Shown here in pieces: positions 25,455 to 35,523 of a DNA stretch of 64,000 nucleotides. This DNA comes from Nostoc sp. T09. GTDB taxonomy: Bacteria > Cyanobacteriota > Cyanobacteriia > Cyanobacteriales > Nostocaceae. The translations under genes and the position numbers were made by a program. The stretch is taken from the NCBI RefSeq assembly GCF_002154695.1, contig NZ_MTAV01000055.1:23307-87306 (forward strand), given 5' to 3'. The notes under the pieces were generated by a model that was given only the letters and a program-made list of their open reading frames with translations, had not been told where the DNA came from and searched no databases. How positions within the stretch are numbered: the first letter of the stretch is position 1; each line of letters begins with the position of its first letter.

Positions 25455-26153
25455 GTGGAAAATCGACTTTTAGCTGCTCTATCCCCTGAAGAATACTCTC
25501 GTATCGTTGCTTATATGGAACTCGTACCTCTGGAGTTCAAGCAAGACGTCTACTTATATAACCAGCCAATTGAGTACGTCTATTTCCCCAAGCATGGTGT
25601 AATCTCTTTGCTCACCATTATGGCGGACGGTTCGGCAGTGGAAGTGGCTACGGTCGGTAACGAAGGAATGGTAGGTCTGCCGATATTACTGGGAGCTAAT
25701 AGTATTCCGGGCCAGGCTTTTTCACAAGTTCCTGGTGATGCGTGGAGAATGAGTGCAGATGCGTTTAAAGCTCATGTCACCCCAAGTAGTCCCTTGCACG
25801 ACCTACTGCAACGCTATACGCAAGCACTGTTTAACCAAATCGCCCAGTCTGCTGCTTGCAACCGCCTGCATTCAATAGAAGAGCGATTTTGCCGTTGGCT
25901 GTTGATGACCGCTGACCGAGTAGAAAGAGACTCTTTTCCACTTACTCAAGAATTTCTTGCTCAAATGCTAGGTGTGAACCGCTCCAGTGTTAGTCTTACT
26001 GCCTCTATTCTTCAAAGGGCAGGGTTAATCGAGTATGTTCGCGGGCAAATGACTATCGTTGACCGCGATAGTTTAGAAGCTACTAGCTGCGAGTGTTACC
26101 AAATCGTCAAAGTAGAGTTTGAGCGTTTGCTCAACGGTAATTCAAGTCATTAG
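25455..26153 (+). CDS. Crp/Fnr family transcription regulator
   Basis: A 232-residue regulator: a cyclic-nucleotide-binding-type beta-barrel (about 15-130, with PKHGVISLLTIMADGSAVEVA and VGNEGMVGLP) and a C-terminal winged helix-turn-helix (about 165-215, EFLAQMLGVNRSSVSL). The start is GTG at 25455; no ATG lies nearby in frame upstream. The barrel lacks the obvious RxSL cAMP-contact motif, so its ligand is unknown. The gene is divergent from the CheB-like gene and the paired palindromes at 25284-25334 could be its own binding sites, though they do not match the classical TGTGA consensus. Confidence 0.88.
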   Translation: MENRLLAALSPEEYSRIVAYMELVPLEFKQDVYLYNQPIEYVYFPKHGVISLLTIMADGSAVEVATVGNEGMVGLPILLGANSIPGQAFSQVPGDAWRMSADAFKAHVTPSSPLHDLLQRYTQALFNQIAQSAACNRLHSIEERFCRWLLMTADRVERDSFPLTQEFLAQMLGVNRSSVSLTASILQRAGLIEYVRGQMTIVDRDSLEATSCECYQIVKVEFERLLNGNSSH

Positions 26154-26307
26154 CTCAATATTTATTTACGCCGCGACCGAGCAATAGAGATGCACAGCAC
26201 TGGCTCTCAAAACTGTTGATGAGTCTCGGCTGTAGCAACTAAAGTAAGAAACTAAGGACTGAATTTTCTTATTTTGAGCATCCAATATTAACTATCGCTA
26301 TGGGTTC

Positions 26308-28938
26308 TTATCTTGGTAATCGTGGAACCTGTAGCAAATCTAACCCTCGTTCAAAGATTTCATCAATCGGTAACATTTGTCCATCAGTAGTCATAAACTT
26401 ATGGTCTTTTGTCGCCCGAATTATCGAACCATCTTCTAAACAATACTCAAAAACTTCTTGTTGACCGCGATTATGCCACTGCGCTACAGGTTGGGTATAA
26501 ACATTGCCATGTTCATCAACGCTGTAAACGCTGCATTCCAACCGTTTTTCAACAATTTCACCAATCGCAATTAACCCATATTCTACTGTCAAAACTTCTG
26601 TATCGTAGCTTAGGCAATATTCGGCGAATTTCAACATATCGTCAAATAACTTTTCAGCTACTTGCTTTTTCACGCCGTTTTTAGTCGCACCATCAATAAA
26701 CTTTTCCTGCTGCTTCTGCATTTCCGAAACTTTCTTTTTACCCATCGCACGACGCAGCAAGTCGGCTTGTCCTAGCGAATATCCAGCCATATCCTGAGCA
26801 ATTTTCATAATTTGCTCTTGATAGACCATAATTCCATAGGTTTCATTTAATATCGGTTCTAAAATTGAAGTTTCGTAGTCAATATTTTCTCGACCATGTT
26901 TGCGGTTAATAAACTTAGGAATTAGTCCTGCATCTAATGGTCCCGGTCGATAAAGTGCCAAAATTGATGAGATGTCTTCTATATTAGATGGCTTCAAATC
27001 TCGCACTATCTGCTTCATTCCAGAAGATTCTAATTGAAATATTCCTTCTAGTTCACCCGCTTCTAATAGTGCATAAGTTTTTTGTACATCTTTTGGTAAA
27101 GTGCTATGTTCACCTTTAGCTAATATCTTCTGCGCTTTTCTTTCTTGATGTGTGATTTCATCAGGATCAACACGATATCCGTTAGTTTCTTCAATCAGAT
27201 CCAACGTCTTTTGAATCAAGGTCAAGTTCCGCAGACCGAGAAAGTCCATCTTTAACAATCCCATTGATTCTAAGTCTTCCATGAAATACTGAGTAATCAC
27301 GGAACCGTCATTATTTCTCTGTAGCGGCACAATTTCATCAAGGGGATCGGCAGAAATTACCACGCCTGCTGCATGAACCCCAAAAGTTTTGTTAGTTCCT
27401 TCAATTCGCATCGCCATATCAAGCCAATGGCGAACATGAGGCTCATTATCATACTTTTCCTTAAACTCTGGTGCTGGGGTGTCATCGGAAACCATCACCT
27501 TGAGTTTAGTTGGTTTCCCCCGCACTACAGGAATTAATTTCGCCATTTTGTCGGCTTCCCCGTAAGGAATATTTAATACTCTGGCGACATCTTTTAATAC
27601 AGCTTTAGAAGTTAGGCGGTTAAAGGTAATAATTTGGGCAACTTTATCAGCACCATATTTCTCAGTTACATATTCAATAACCTTATCTCTTTGTTCAATG
27701 CAGAAATCCGTATCAATATCAGGCATGGATTTCCGTTCTGGGTTTAAAAAGCGCTCAAATAGTAGACCATGATGTACAGGGTCGATGTTGGTAATGCGCA
27801 TGGCATAAGCAACTAATGAACCAGCCGCCGAACCCCGACCAGGCCCCACAGGAATATTATTATCTCTAGCAAATTTGATATAATCCCATACGACTAAAAA
27901 GTATTTGGAAAACCCCATTTGTTGAATCATTTTTAGTTCGTATTCCAACCTTTCTTTATAGGTTGAATCGACTTCGTGGCGGGATTTGCGATTTAACCTT
28001 TCTAAAAGTCCGTTCCATGCAACTTCTTCGGCGTAAGTATCAGCAGTATGACCAGAGGGAATGGGAGGCGTAGGAATTTGCGGCTCACCCATAATCTGGT
28101 AAGGCTCGACTTTATCGGCAACTTCTTCAGTGGTAGCCACAGCTGACGCAATAACATCATCAGGCAAATGATCGCGAAATAGCAGCTTCATTTCTTCGGC
28201 AGATTTGAGATATTCTGTGCCGCTATAACGCATTCGGTTTTCTTCAATAATTAGCTTGCCTGTTTGAATACACAGCAAAGCATCATGTGCTTCTACGTCA
28301 TAACAGGAAATAAAATGAGAGTCATTAGTAGCAACAACTTTAATATCTAGTTCCCGAGCAATTTTAATAATTTCTACGTTAACAATTCTGTCTTCTTGGG
28401 AACCGTGATCTTGAATTTCTAAATAATAGTCATCACCAAATACATCTTTATACCATTTAGCAACTTTACGGGCTGCATCTGGTCTATTGCTAAGAATTGC
28501 TTGCGGAATTTCTCCACCTAAACAAGCACTGGTGACAATCAATCCTTCATGATATTCTTTTAATAATTCTTTGTTGATGCAAGGACGGGAAAAAATACCT
28601 TTTCCCTGTACACCTTTGAGGTGAGAAATAGTAGTTAATTTGACTAAATTTTTGTAGCCTTTAGTATTTTTAGCTAAAACAACTTGATGATAACGGGGAC
28701 GGCGTTCTTGCTTTTCGATATCACCATTAATGATATACATTTCGTTGCCAAGAATTGGCTTAATGTTCTTACTCCGGCAGATTTTGATCAGTTCCACCGC
28801 ACCGTACATGACACCGTGATCGGTGAGGGCGATCGCTTTCATCCCCAGAGCGATCGCTCGATCCACCAACTCTGGTAGCTGACTAGCTCCATCGAGCAAG
28901 CTGTAATCACTGTGAATATGCAAAGGGACAAAAGACAT
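26308..28938 (-). CDS. dnaE: DNA polymerase III alpha subunit, N-terminal half with split intein (DnaE-N)
   Basis: The N-terminal part of the replicative polymerase, 774 extein residues plus a 102-residue N-intein. An N-terminal PHP domain ([11 protein letters not shown]) is followed by the palm region with the catalytic aspartates in PDIDTDFC. The extein stops at ...LKFAEY and continues directly as Cys1 ([15 protein letters not shown]...), the start of the DnaE split intein. In cyanobacteria the other half, dnaE-C, is a separate distant gene and the two exteins are joined by trans-splicing. The C half is not in this window. ATG at 28938 is preceded by a good GGAG site; in-frame starts further upstream add only a few residues. 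876 residues is my recollection of the Nostoc punctiforme length. Confidence 0.96.
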   Translation of the reverse strand: MSFVPLHIHSDYSLLDGASQLPELVDRAIALGMKAIALTDHGVMYGAVELIKICRSKNIKPILGNEMYIINGDIEKQERRPRYHQVVLAKNTKGYKNLVKLTTISHLKGVQGKGIFSRPCINKELLKEYHEGLIVTSACLGGEIPQAILSNRPDAARKVAKWYKDVFGDDYYLEIQDHGSQEDRIVNVEIIKIARELDIKVVATNDSHFISCYDVEAHDALLCIQTGKLIIEENRMRYSGTEYLKSAEEMKLLFRDHLPDDVIASAVATTEEVADKVEPYQIMGEPQIPTPPIPSGHTADTYAEEVAWNGLLERLNRKSRHEVDSTYKERLEYELKMIQQMGFSKYFLVVWDYIKFARDNNIPVGPGRGSAAGSLVAYAMRITNIDPVHHGLLFERFLNPERKSMPDIDTDFCIEQRDKVIEYVTEKYGADKVAQIITFNRLTSKAVLKDVARVLNIPYGEADKMAKLIPVVRGKPTKLKVMVSDDTPAPEFKEKYDNEPHVRHWLDMAMRIEGTNKTFGVHAAGVVISADPLDEIVPLQRNNDGSVITQYFMEDLESMGLLKMDFLGLRNLTLIQKTLDLIEETNGYRVDPDEITHQERKAQKILAKGEHSTLPKDVQKTYALLEAGELEGIFQLESSGMKQIVRDLKPSNIEDISSILALYRPGPLDAGLIPKFINRKHGRENIDYETSILEPILNETYGIMVYQEQIMKIAQDMAGYSLGQADLLRRAMGKKKVSEMQKQQEKFIDGATKNGVKKQVAEKLFDDMLKFAEYCLSYDTEVLTVEYGLIAIGEIVEKRLECSVYSVDEHGNVYTQPVAQWHNRGQQEVFEYCLEDGSIIRATKDHKFMTTDGQMLPIDEIFERGLDLLQVPRLPR
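26311..26616 (-). other. DnaE split intein, N-fragment
   Basis: 102 codons from Cys1 (26614-26616) to the last residue before the stop. Splicing blocks visible: Cys1, and block B TKDHKF with its histidine. The mature protein forms by association with the C-fragment from another locus. From memory it resembles the fast-splicing Nostoc punctiforme intein closely, with about twenty substitutions, mostly conservative. Confidence 0.95.
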
Positions 28939-29113
28939 ATCGATCTCCAACCACAAGCCAACGATAGCTCTTGGGGCATACTAGTGACATACCCTTTTGA
29001 GCAGGATTCTGCAAAGAAAGCAACGGGATCTTAGATTAACGCGTTTGTGGAAATTTCACTTCCGCAAGTGATGTTTAAATAGTTACAGCAGTTCAGTTAC
29101 CCAACATATAACA

Positions 29114-30409
29114 ATGAGTGAACCAGAGAGCATTACTTCGCTTGAAGCCAAAAGCCGTCCTTGGTGGCTGCGTATTCCTCTGACATTACAAATTGTTATC
29201 GCCTTAGTGCTTGCTGTCAGCTTAGGAATCGCCCTCGGTGCAGGAAATCCTAGCCCAGACAATGCCACATTTATCACCAACTTAGCCATTCCCGCGGAAT
29301 TAGTGCTAAAGGCTCTCCGTGCCCTAGCTACGCCGCTAATTTTGGTAGCAGTGCTGCATACCTTCATGACTACCAATATCCCTGGTACAGCTGGTAGGCG
29401 GCTAGCAGTACTACTATTAACAAACACTACCGCCGCAATTCTCATCGGTTTGGTTGTAGCCAACGTCTTGCATCCAGGTAGTTGGGGAAATTTAGCAGTG
29501 ACCCCAACAGCTACGGATATACCTGCTCAAAGTCTTGACCCTTGGGGTTTATTCAAAGATGCTGTACCAGATGCCATCCTCAAGCCATTAGTCGATAATA
29601 ATGTTATCCAACTGATCGTTATTGCCCTTTCCTTTGGGATTGTGCTGCGGGCATTAAAATCAGAACAAATTGCTCAAGGCAAAACAGCATACCAGCCAAT
29701 AGAAGATGTGATTGGGATTTTATTTGAGGCGGTAATTCGCATCCTCAACTGGGTAATTGCCTTAGTTCCTTTAGCTGTCTTTGGAATTGTCGCTAAAACT
29801 GTGGCTGAAAAAGGTTTTGCTCCTTTCCAATCTTTGGCGGCGTTTATCGTGGCGGTACTGGTCGCTCTGGCGTTACAAGCTTGTTACTATCTCACTAGGG
29901 TAAAAATAGGTTCTTGGGTAAGCCCATTAAGGTTCCTAACTGGTGGTTCGGATGCTTTTATTACAGCTTTTTCGACTTCTTCCTCAACCGTGACAATGCC
30001 GATTACCTTTGAGGTTTTGCAAACAAAAATTGGTTTAAGGGAATCTTCGGCTTCTTTAGGGGCATTAGTCGGCGCAAACTTTAATAATGATGGTACTGCC
30101 CTGTATGAGGCAATGTCTGCACTGTATATCTCCCAAGTACTAGGGCAACATCTAAGTTTAGGACAGCAGCTAATCGTCATCCTTACCTCTATTTTTGCAT
30201 CCGTAGGCGCAGCTGGTATTCCGAATGCGGGATTGGTAACGATGACCTTGGTATTTACTTCCGTTGGCTTGCCAACGCAGTATATTGCTTTGTTGGTAAC
30301 TGTAGATTGGTTTTTGGATCGCTGCCGTACTGCGCTCAACGTTATGGGAGATATGACAGTCAGTGCTTTGCTAGACGGTAAAAAGCCTCGTACTTTAGAC
30401 GAGGCTTAA
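29114..30409 (+). CDS. Dicarboxylate/amino acid:cation symporter (DAACS family)
   Basis: A 431-residue inner-membrane carrier of the glutamate/C4-dicarboxylate family. Hydrophobic segments fit eight helices with two re-entrant loops. Signature stretches are the serine-rich hairpin AFSTSSSTVTMPITF, NNDGTALYEAMSALY (the NMDGT-type cation-binding motif with N first), and the second hairpin GAAGIPNAGLV followed by DWFLDRCRTALNVMGD. It imports dicarboxylates or acidic amino acids with Na+ or H+. A 9-bp stem hairpin (30383-30407) overlaps the last codons. ATG at 29114 is the natural start. Confidence 0.93.
   Translation: MSEPESITSLEAKSRPWWLRIPLTLQIVIALVLAVSLGIALGAGNPSPDNATFITNLAIPAELVLKALRALATPLILVAVLHTFMTTNIPGTAGRRLAVLLLTNTTAAILIGLVVANVLHPGSWGNLAVTPTATDIPAQSLDPWGLFKDAVPDAILKPLVDNNVIQLIVIALSFGIVLRALKSEQIAQGKTAYQPIEDVIGILFEAVIRILNWVIALVPLAVFGIVAKTVAEKGFAPFQSLAAFIVAVLVALALQACYYLTRVKIGSWVSPLRFLTGGSDAFITAFSTSSSTVTMPITFEVLQTKIGLRESSASLGALVGANFNNDGTALYEAMSALYISQVLGQHLSLGQQLIVILTSIFASVGAAGIPNAGLVTMTLVFTSVGLPTQYIALLVTVDWFLDRCRTALNVMGDMTVSALLDGKKPRTLDEA
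30383..30407 (+). terminator. Hairpin at the end of the symporter gene
   Basis: AAGCCTCGT, seven-base loop, ACGAGGCTT: a perfect 9-bp stem covering the last codons and part of the stop. Only a short AATTT follows, so it would be a weak intrinsic terminator. Confidence 0.6.
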
Positions 30410-30432
30410 TTTGCACCCTTAATAATAAACAT

Positions 30433-30612
30433 TTAATGCTGTTGAGGCCCCTTGGCATCACATTCTCTATGCCAGCACCGTTCTAAAAGTTGAATTCGCC
30501 ATATAGAAGCAAAAGTACGAGGATTCCATATTAATTTAGTTTGACTACTAAACAAGGGCTGGTTGAGATAATGCCAAAGTGGAAATTGAATGTTCTTAAG
30601 TTTGGGAGCCAT
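30433..30612 (-). CDS. Short hypothetical protein, 59 residues
   Basis: ATG at 30612-30610, TAA at 30435-30433. The protein starts MAPKLKNIQFPLWHYLNQPL and continues LIWNPRTFASIWRIQLL to ...KGPQQH; it is rich in tryptophan and basic residues with amphipathic character and no transmembrane helix. The codon pattern looks real and a TATAGT sits about 17 bases upstream. I do not recognise the family. It lies alone between the symporter and a 60-base palindrome, convergent with the symporter. Confidence 0.5.
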   Translation of the reverse strand: MAPKLKNIQFPLWHYLNQPLFSSQTKLIWNPRTFASIWRIQLLERCWHRECDAKGPQQH

Positions 30613-30990
30613 AGGAAAAAATACTATACAGGCTATGTCGCAGTCTAGTTAAAGATTAAACAATGATATACACGATCGTCCTGGTGACAATTGCGGAAAA
30701 CTACTAAATTTTATTGCAAAAATCATGAGAAAAACTTTAGTGGGAGAAAATTCTGCTGGAAGCTGATTTTGTCTGCAATTATTTGGGTTATTTTGACTAC
30801 AAGGGGTTTTAAGCTTGAGTTTTGACGTTCTGACTACGCGGTAAGCTAACTCAGCTTAGTTGTTTCAGTCTAGAGTATTTATAGCTATTTTCAGGCAATT
30901 TAAAAAATTATTAAGATAGCTGGCTTGCTCAATACAATTACCAAAAAATTTTTTATAATCTAGCCTCCAAAATCTGAAATGGTAGAACTG
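30613..30990. other. Noncoding AT-rich region
   Basis: Apart from a presumptive promoter for the 59-residue gene near 30613-30640, I see no gene or structure here before the palindrome at 30991. Confidence 0.4.
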
Positions 30991-31047
30991 ACGCAAAATA
31001 AAGACGTAAGGGCAAAATATTTTGTGCCCTTACGTCTTTATTTGCGT
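30991..31047. terminator. Near-perfect 23-bp stem hairpin downstream of 31092 gene
   Basis: The left arm is 30991-31014 (starts ACGCAAAATAAAGACG) and the right arm 31025-31047 (ends GTCTTTATTTGCGT), complementary throughout apart from one bulged base, with a ten-base AT-rich loop. It is 45 bases past the end of the minus-strand membrane protein gene, so it could end that transcript; its size also fits a dispersed palindromic element. Confidence 0.6.
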
Positions 31048-31091
31048 ATTTGAAAATAGCTTGAGGTAACGTTGCCGTTAAATTAATATCC

Positions 31092-31916
31092 TTAAGAGCT
31101 TAAGTGTTGCTTCTTTGAATCAATAATGTGAATTCCTACATCTACCCCTTTCATATGAGCACTCATATAAGTTAGCAGTGCATAAATAAAGGCAATGATT
31201 CCTAGCATTTCTAATACCTCTTCTATAGTTGTCATCAAAACATAGATGATATTAGTTTCACCATAATGGCTTGCATACAATCCACCTAGCATTTCAAAAC
31301 CAAGTGCACCTACTACGTAGATAATTCCAGCAATGAAAAATAAGCGTCGTGTCTTTGCAGGAAGAGAAGCAATAAATTTACCAAACACTATCAAAAATAT
31401 AACTAAGAAGATACTGCCCAAAATCACCCAAGGAAAGTAAAGCAAGCCTCCAGTATGAAAAGCTTTACGCATTGGAACGACTACATTTTCATGTAGACTC
31501 ATGAATTCGTCCATTGATAAATAAGCAAAAACCAACGAGAACCCTAACCACGATCGGAAATTTGAGTTTCCAGCTAATTTCTGAGCTTGGGCAATGATAG
31601 CCATCAGAATCGAACAAAATAAGATTGCGCCTGCTGCGTAAACTGAGGGTATATTGGTTTCGCTGTCGAGGTCAAATAAGTTTTTTAACAGATTCCTTAA
31701 GGGGAAATTAGGCAGATAAAAATAATACAGATTTACCAAAACACTGGCTATGGCCAAAAAAATTACTACCTTAACCAGAAATTGAACTGTTCCTTTCGCA
31801 GAAAGATATAATTCCACCTGCTGTGATCGCAACTTTGCGATCGCATTTTCTAGAGGATTGGCTGGCTCAATTCCTGCTGAGTCTTCATTATTGTTGATGT
31901 TTGAATGTCCAATCAT
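31092..31916 (-). CDS. Integral membrane protein, unknown function
   Basis: A 274-residue protein with a polar N-terminus (about 45 residues) and six or so hydrophobic helices. Notable residues are a conserved-looking acidic/His stretch SMDEFMSLHENVVVP between helices and the buried-looking TTIEEVLEMLG near the last helix, which could bind metal or be catalytic. No signal peptide or known domain is recognised. It is monocistronic with a long AT-rich upstream region and a strong hairpin downstream. Confidence 0.7.
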   Translation of the reverse strand: MIGHSNINNNEDSAGIEPANPLENAIAKLRSQQVELYLSAKGTVQFLVKVVIFLAIASVLVNLYYFYLPNFPLRNLLKNLFDLDSETNIPSVYAAGAILFCSILMAIIAQAQKLAGNSNFRSWLGFSLVFAYLSMDEFMSLHENVVVPMRKAFHTGGLLYFPWVILGSIFLVIFLIVFGKFIASLPAKTRRLFFIAGIIYVVGALGFEMLGGLYASHYGETNIIYVLMTTIEEVLEMLGIIAFIYALLTYMSAHMKGVDVGIHIIDSKKQHLSS

Positions 31917-32512
31917 TTTGAAATCCTAGTTGTTAATTAATCTTTGAATAAAAAAAATCTCCTAATTCCAAGCCATTCATCTTCATCATGGACAACACTG
32001 ACTGCAACAAAAAATTAATGAATTAATGTCCTTCTTTTAGAGATTTCTTAACCTTGTATTAAAGTATAAGTACAATTAAATAAATATAAAATTTTGATAA
32101 TTTCACTATAAATTTTATGCATAATTGCGTATAGTTAAGTATAGAAAAACACTTATTGATGAGCTAATTCAATAAATATTTTGGATGACTGGTAGTAAAT
32201 ACAACTAGATACTAATTAAAGTTTGTAAAATTTTATCAATCCGAGCAACTTAGCTTGGTTTGTCATGATTGCTGCCAAAGTCAACACAAAAAGTACGTTT
32301 TTATAATTAATCTCAACCTAATTAGTGCGATCGCTTTTTTGGATTGATGAAAATATACTTGAGTCTTTTTTAACAAGAATGTATACTCAGCCTGTAAACT
32401 CTATGTAGCTCATTACTAAGTAAAATCCACATAAAAAATCTAAAAATCAGCTACATAAACTAGTTTTTACTTTAATTGGTGAATCTGATTAGGTCAGTAG
32501 TAGGAGAAATTC
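31917..32512. other. 596-base AT-rich intergenic region
   Basis: Divergent upstream region of the membrane protein gene (minus) and the small gene at 32558 (plus). It contains one HIP1-related GCGATCGC near 32326. I see no RNA gene, repeat or coding frame in it; promoters for both flanking genes are presumably here. Confidence 0.45.
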
Positions 32513-32557
32513 TTGTGGTTCCCTTGTCTGATTCCAAAAAACCAAATATTTTTGCTT

Positions 32558-32776
32558 ATGTCTGCGTTAAAGACAGATAACGTGACTGTGGTGGTAGATA
32601 TTTGTCATTCTGGAGGTGGTAAACGGGGAAATTTCCGGGTGCATTCTGTGGAGGGAAGCGAAGAACTTGAATATAAACTTCAATGGCTAAGGCAATTAGG
32701 CCTTTCACCCCAAAAATTTATCGAATTGCGAAAATCCCAAGTCCAACTCTTGACTCTGAAGTATGAACTAAACTAG
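32558..32776 (+). CDS. Small hypothetical protein
   Basis: 72 residues from ATG at 32558 (a TTG at 32513 would add a hydrophobic leader and is less likely). The start MSALKTDNVTVVVDICHSGG and the tail QLGLSPQKFIELRKSQVQLL suggest a small mixed alpha/beta protein. I do not recognise it. It lies 45 bases upstream of clpS on the same strand and may be cotranscribed with it. Confidence 0.5.
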   Translation: MSALKTDNVTVVVDICHSGGGKRGNFRVHSVEGSEELEYKLQWLRQLGLSPQKFIELRKSQVQLLTLKYELN

Positions 32777-32821
32777 TTATTTGTAGTGTAGTGTTATAAA
32801 ATCCTGTTGATTAACTGTTTT

Positions 32822-33127
32822 ATGGTGACCAGACTCTCAACATCACCAACTATAGCTCCTGAACGGTCTAATCAAGTTACCCGCAAGCTATATCCAAATT
32901 ATAAAGTTATCGTTTTAAACGATGACTTTAACACATTTCAGCACGTCGCTGAGTGTTTGATGAAATACATTCCAGGGATGACCAGCGACAATGCTTGGGA
33001 TCTGACCAACCAAATACATTTTGAGGGTCAAGCGATCGTCTGGGTAGGCCCCCAAGAACCAGCAGAACTATATCACCAGCAACTACGGCGTGCGGGTTTG
33101 ACAATGGCTCCTCTAGAGGCAGCTTAA
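32822..33127 (+). CDS. clpS: ATP-dependent Clp protease adaptor ClpS
   Basis: A 101-residue adaptor that hands N-degron substrates to ClpC/ClpP. The fold region reads KVIVLNDDFNTFQHVAECL, with the N-D-D loop that binds the substrate N-terminus, then IHFEGQAIVWVG and the LYHQQLRRAGLTMAP end. The ATG at 32822 is preferred over an upstream in-frame start at 32807. The N-terminal 25 residues are a flexible extension as in other cyanobacterial ClpS. The next gene starts only two bases after the stop. Confidence 0.95.
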   Translation: MVTRLSTSPTIAPERSNQVTRKLYPNYKVIVLNDDFNTFQHVAECLMKYIPGMTSDNAWDLTNQIHFEGQAIVWVGPQEPAELYHQQLRRAGLTMAPLEAA

Positions 33128-33129
33128 TC

Positions 33130-33423
33130 ATGGGCAAACCCAATGATGGTAGACTAGTCTGGAATCACTCAACCCACATTAGTGGACTCATTCCCATATT
33201 AGAACGTCTGTGTCAGCAGCATGGCATTCAAACTGTGACACCAGGCGTGATTGGGCGAGTTAGAGGTCATGCTCCCAAAATGCAACTGCGTGTGTCTGTA
33301 CCGATTCGAGGTGGTTATAAAGTTATCGCCCGGCAAGGAAAGACAGTGCAGGAGGTATTTATCTTAACGACTTTAGATCAAGATAGCCTCTTAGAAGCGA
33401 TCGCGATCGCGATGAAAAGTTAA
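33130..33423 (+). CDS. DUF2103 family protein
   Basis: A 97-residue protein starting GRLVWNHSTHISGLIPILER, the pattern of the DUF2103 predicted metal-binding family (two histidines in NHSTH). The middle PGVIGRVRGHAPKMQLRVSV and GYKVIARQGKT match the same family. Its function is unknown. Two bases separate it from clpS, so they form an operon. Confidence 0.85.
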   Translation: MGKPNDGRLVWNHSTHISGLIPILERLCQQHGIQTVTPGVIGRVRGHAPKMQLRVSVPIRGGYKVIARQGKTVQEVFILTTLDQDSLLEAIAIAMKS

Positions 33424-33472
33424 TCACTTCAATAGTCCATAGTCCATCAGACTATGCACTGTTGACTCTCAA

Positions 33473-33793
33473 CTATTCTTCTACCTGATGTACTGCAAAT
33501 CTGTGGAGTGGTAAACTAAGGATACAAGAAAATGTTAAAAAATATGACAGAGCTGTAGTTATTTTTAAAGACATTACTATTGGTTCCCAGCTTGGTAAAA
33601 GTATTTTGTCCAAGCCAAAAGCAACACAATAAACTAGCCAGTAAGTAAAGCTCATTCTAAACAGAATCTGCTCTGTTTCTTCCAAATCATGTTTCTGCTG
33701 CTTGCCATCCCAAAGTAGCAATAGACCAAGGATACAAGCAATAAAGGAAACAGCAACTACAAACTCGTGACAAAATACGTTTACCGAATGCAT
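33473..33793 (-). CDS. Small membrane protein, unknown
   Basis: About 106 residues from ATG at 33793 (another in-frame start is five codons upstream). Three hydrophobic stretches (VAVSFIACILGLLLLW, YWLVYCVAFGL, TALSYFLTFSCILSLPL) predict a small three-helix inner-membrane protein. No family recognised. It converges with the clpS-DUF2103 operon. Confidence 0.5.
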   Translation of the reverse strand: MHSVNVFCHEFVVAVSFIACILGLLLLWDGKQQKHDLEETEQILFRMSFTYWLVYCVAFGLDKILLPSWEPIVMSLKITTALSYFLTFSCILSLPLHRFAVHQVEE

Positions 33794-34060
33794 TTGTCTT
33801 GATCCCAATATTTCTCAATTGAGATTCAGTCTAAAGGAATAGGCCTTGAGGTTGCACAAAATAGTTACAAACTGCAATAGAAAACTTGGGATTATGTAAA
33901 GAATTGCAAAGCCTAACGCCTGTAAATGATCTCTAGGAAAATCTTTTTTACGGGAAAAAACTAGATTTTGCACATTTAAAATTGAAAATCAGGGAATTAT
34001 TAATACAGTAGAGTCCGATTAAATCTGCATAAGCAAACAATAGCAGGGCAAGATTACACC

Positions 34061-35152
34061 TTACGCTTTAGCTTTTACCTTGGCACTCTGATTGAGAATA
34101 TTTTGAAACCATTGTTCCACGCGATCGCCCATAGCCTCCAAAGAATAAGTTGCTTCTGCTTGTTGGCGACAAGCATGACGGTCAATTTCATCTAAACGTC
34201 GAATAGCTGCAACTAAGCCTTGTACGCTATCTGGTTTTACCAAAAAGCCTGTTTTGCCATCCTGGACAATTTCTGTCAAACCACCTCGACTATAAGCAAT
34301 TAAAGGGACTCCACAGGCTAAAGCTTCAATTGCTACATTACCAAAAGCTTCTACCCAACGGGGAGTTACTAACAAGGCTACACATTTACCTAATTGTTGT
34401 TGTAACTCGATTGTAGGTAAAAAGCCCATATATTCTATTGGTGCATCTGGGTAGTCTTGACAAATCTTTTGCCAGTAATTTTCATCCTGTTTCAGTCCAA
34501 ATATTTTCAGAGGAACCCCAGTGGTATTCGCTGCTTTTACAGCATCTTCTAGCCCTTTTTCTGGTGCTATTCTACCTACCCACGCCAAGTTATGGCTTGG
34601 TCGATCGCAAAACTGATAAATAGATAAATCCATCCCATTCAGCAAACAAGTACACTGCTGTTCAAATTTAAAAGTCGCTGCTTGGGTTTTACTGTGAACG
34701 CCAATAGTAGCTGGGAACTTAGTTGCTATCTGTTCCATAATCTGATCCATTGCATCTGTTAAAGAACCCATACTGATGAGATGGGCAATTGGAGTGTTAA
34801 AAAATGGTGTTAAATACAATGGCAGCCAATCATAAGCAAAATTCACGATTAAATCATAATTTGCTTGTACTTGGCGAGCATAATCCCACATATTCGCCAA
34901 AACAGAATTTTTAGGTAGAAAAATTGGATCAGTTCGTGTCTGATTTTGGGCTGGTATTTGTAGTTCACCAGGAATTTCTTGAATCGGTAATGAATTGGTG
35001 ACAGATCCTTGTGGTGCAACAATTTCTAATTTGTGCCCTCGCAGCAGCATCTCTTTAGCAATATTAGAAAGTGTCAATTCTACTCCACCTCCCAATCCTG
35101 AACCCATTGCACCAACTGGGGTAGACATAAACAATAATTTGTAATCCGGCAT
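34061..35152 (-). CDS. Glycosyltransferase family 4
   Basis: A 363-residue GT-B glycosyltransferase. The N-terminal domain begins LLFMSTPVGAMGSGLGGGVELTL (acceptor-side loop). The C-terminal donor domain has LAWVGRIAPEKGLEDA and the E-x7-E motif in EAFGNVAIEALACGVPL. It transfers a sugar from a nucleotide donor, probably to an envelope polysaccharide or glycolipid. No polysaccharide cluster surrounds it. ATG at 35152. Confidence 0.9.
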   Translation of the reverse strand: MPDYKLLFMSTPVGAMGSGLGGGVELTLSNIAKEMLLRGHKLEIVAPQGSVTNSLPIQEIPGELQIPAQNQTRTDPIFLPKNSVLANMWDYARQVQANYDLIVNFAYDWLPLYLTPFFNTPIAHLISMGSLTDAMDQIMEQIATKFPATIGVHSKTQAATFKFEQQCTCLLNGMDLSIYQFCDRPSHNLAWVGRIAPEKGLEDAVKAANTTGVPLKIFGLKQDENYWQKICQDYPDAPIEYMGFLPTIELQQQLGKCVALLVTPRWVEAFGNVAIEALACGVPLIAYSRGGLTEIVQDGKTGFLVKPDSVQGLVAAIRRLDEIDRHACRQQAEATYSLEAMGDRVEQWFQNILNQSAKVKAKA

Positions 35153-35523
35153 AATCCTTGATTGCTGCTATATCAAAATTACTTAAAGATAATAACGCTT
35201 AACGAAGGTGTTATTAAAGTTATCTTCTATTTAATGTTGCTTACTGTAGTAACGAGATGTAATCAGGTAAGGTTGAAATAATTCTAAAAAATTGCTCTAA
35301 AGTGGATGAAAAAACTTATTTATAACTTTAAAATCATCTAAATGAAAGGAAATTAAGAAAGATGGTGTTAATTTACCCATGAGTTTTGTGTAATAAGAAA
35401 CATCATTTTATGATACTATGCAATTGATGTTTTTATTAAACTACAATAAATAAGTAAAAAAAGTCACACCACAAATCAAGGTATTGAGAGAGTACATTTC
35501 CTTATTTGTAATAAATAATTAGC
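35153..35523. other. 371-base AT-rich divergent intergenic region
   Basis: Between the glycosyltransferase (minus) and the sugar-binding lipoprotein gene (plus). No gene or repeat seen; probably both promoters. Confidence 0.4.
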
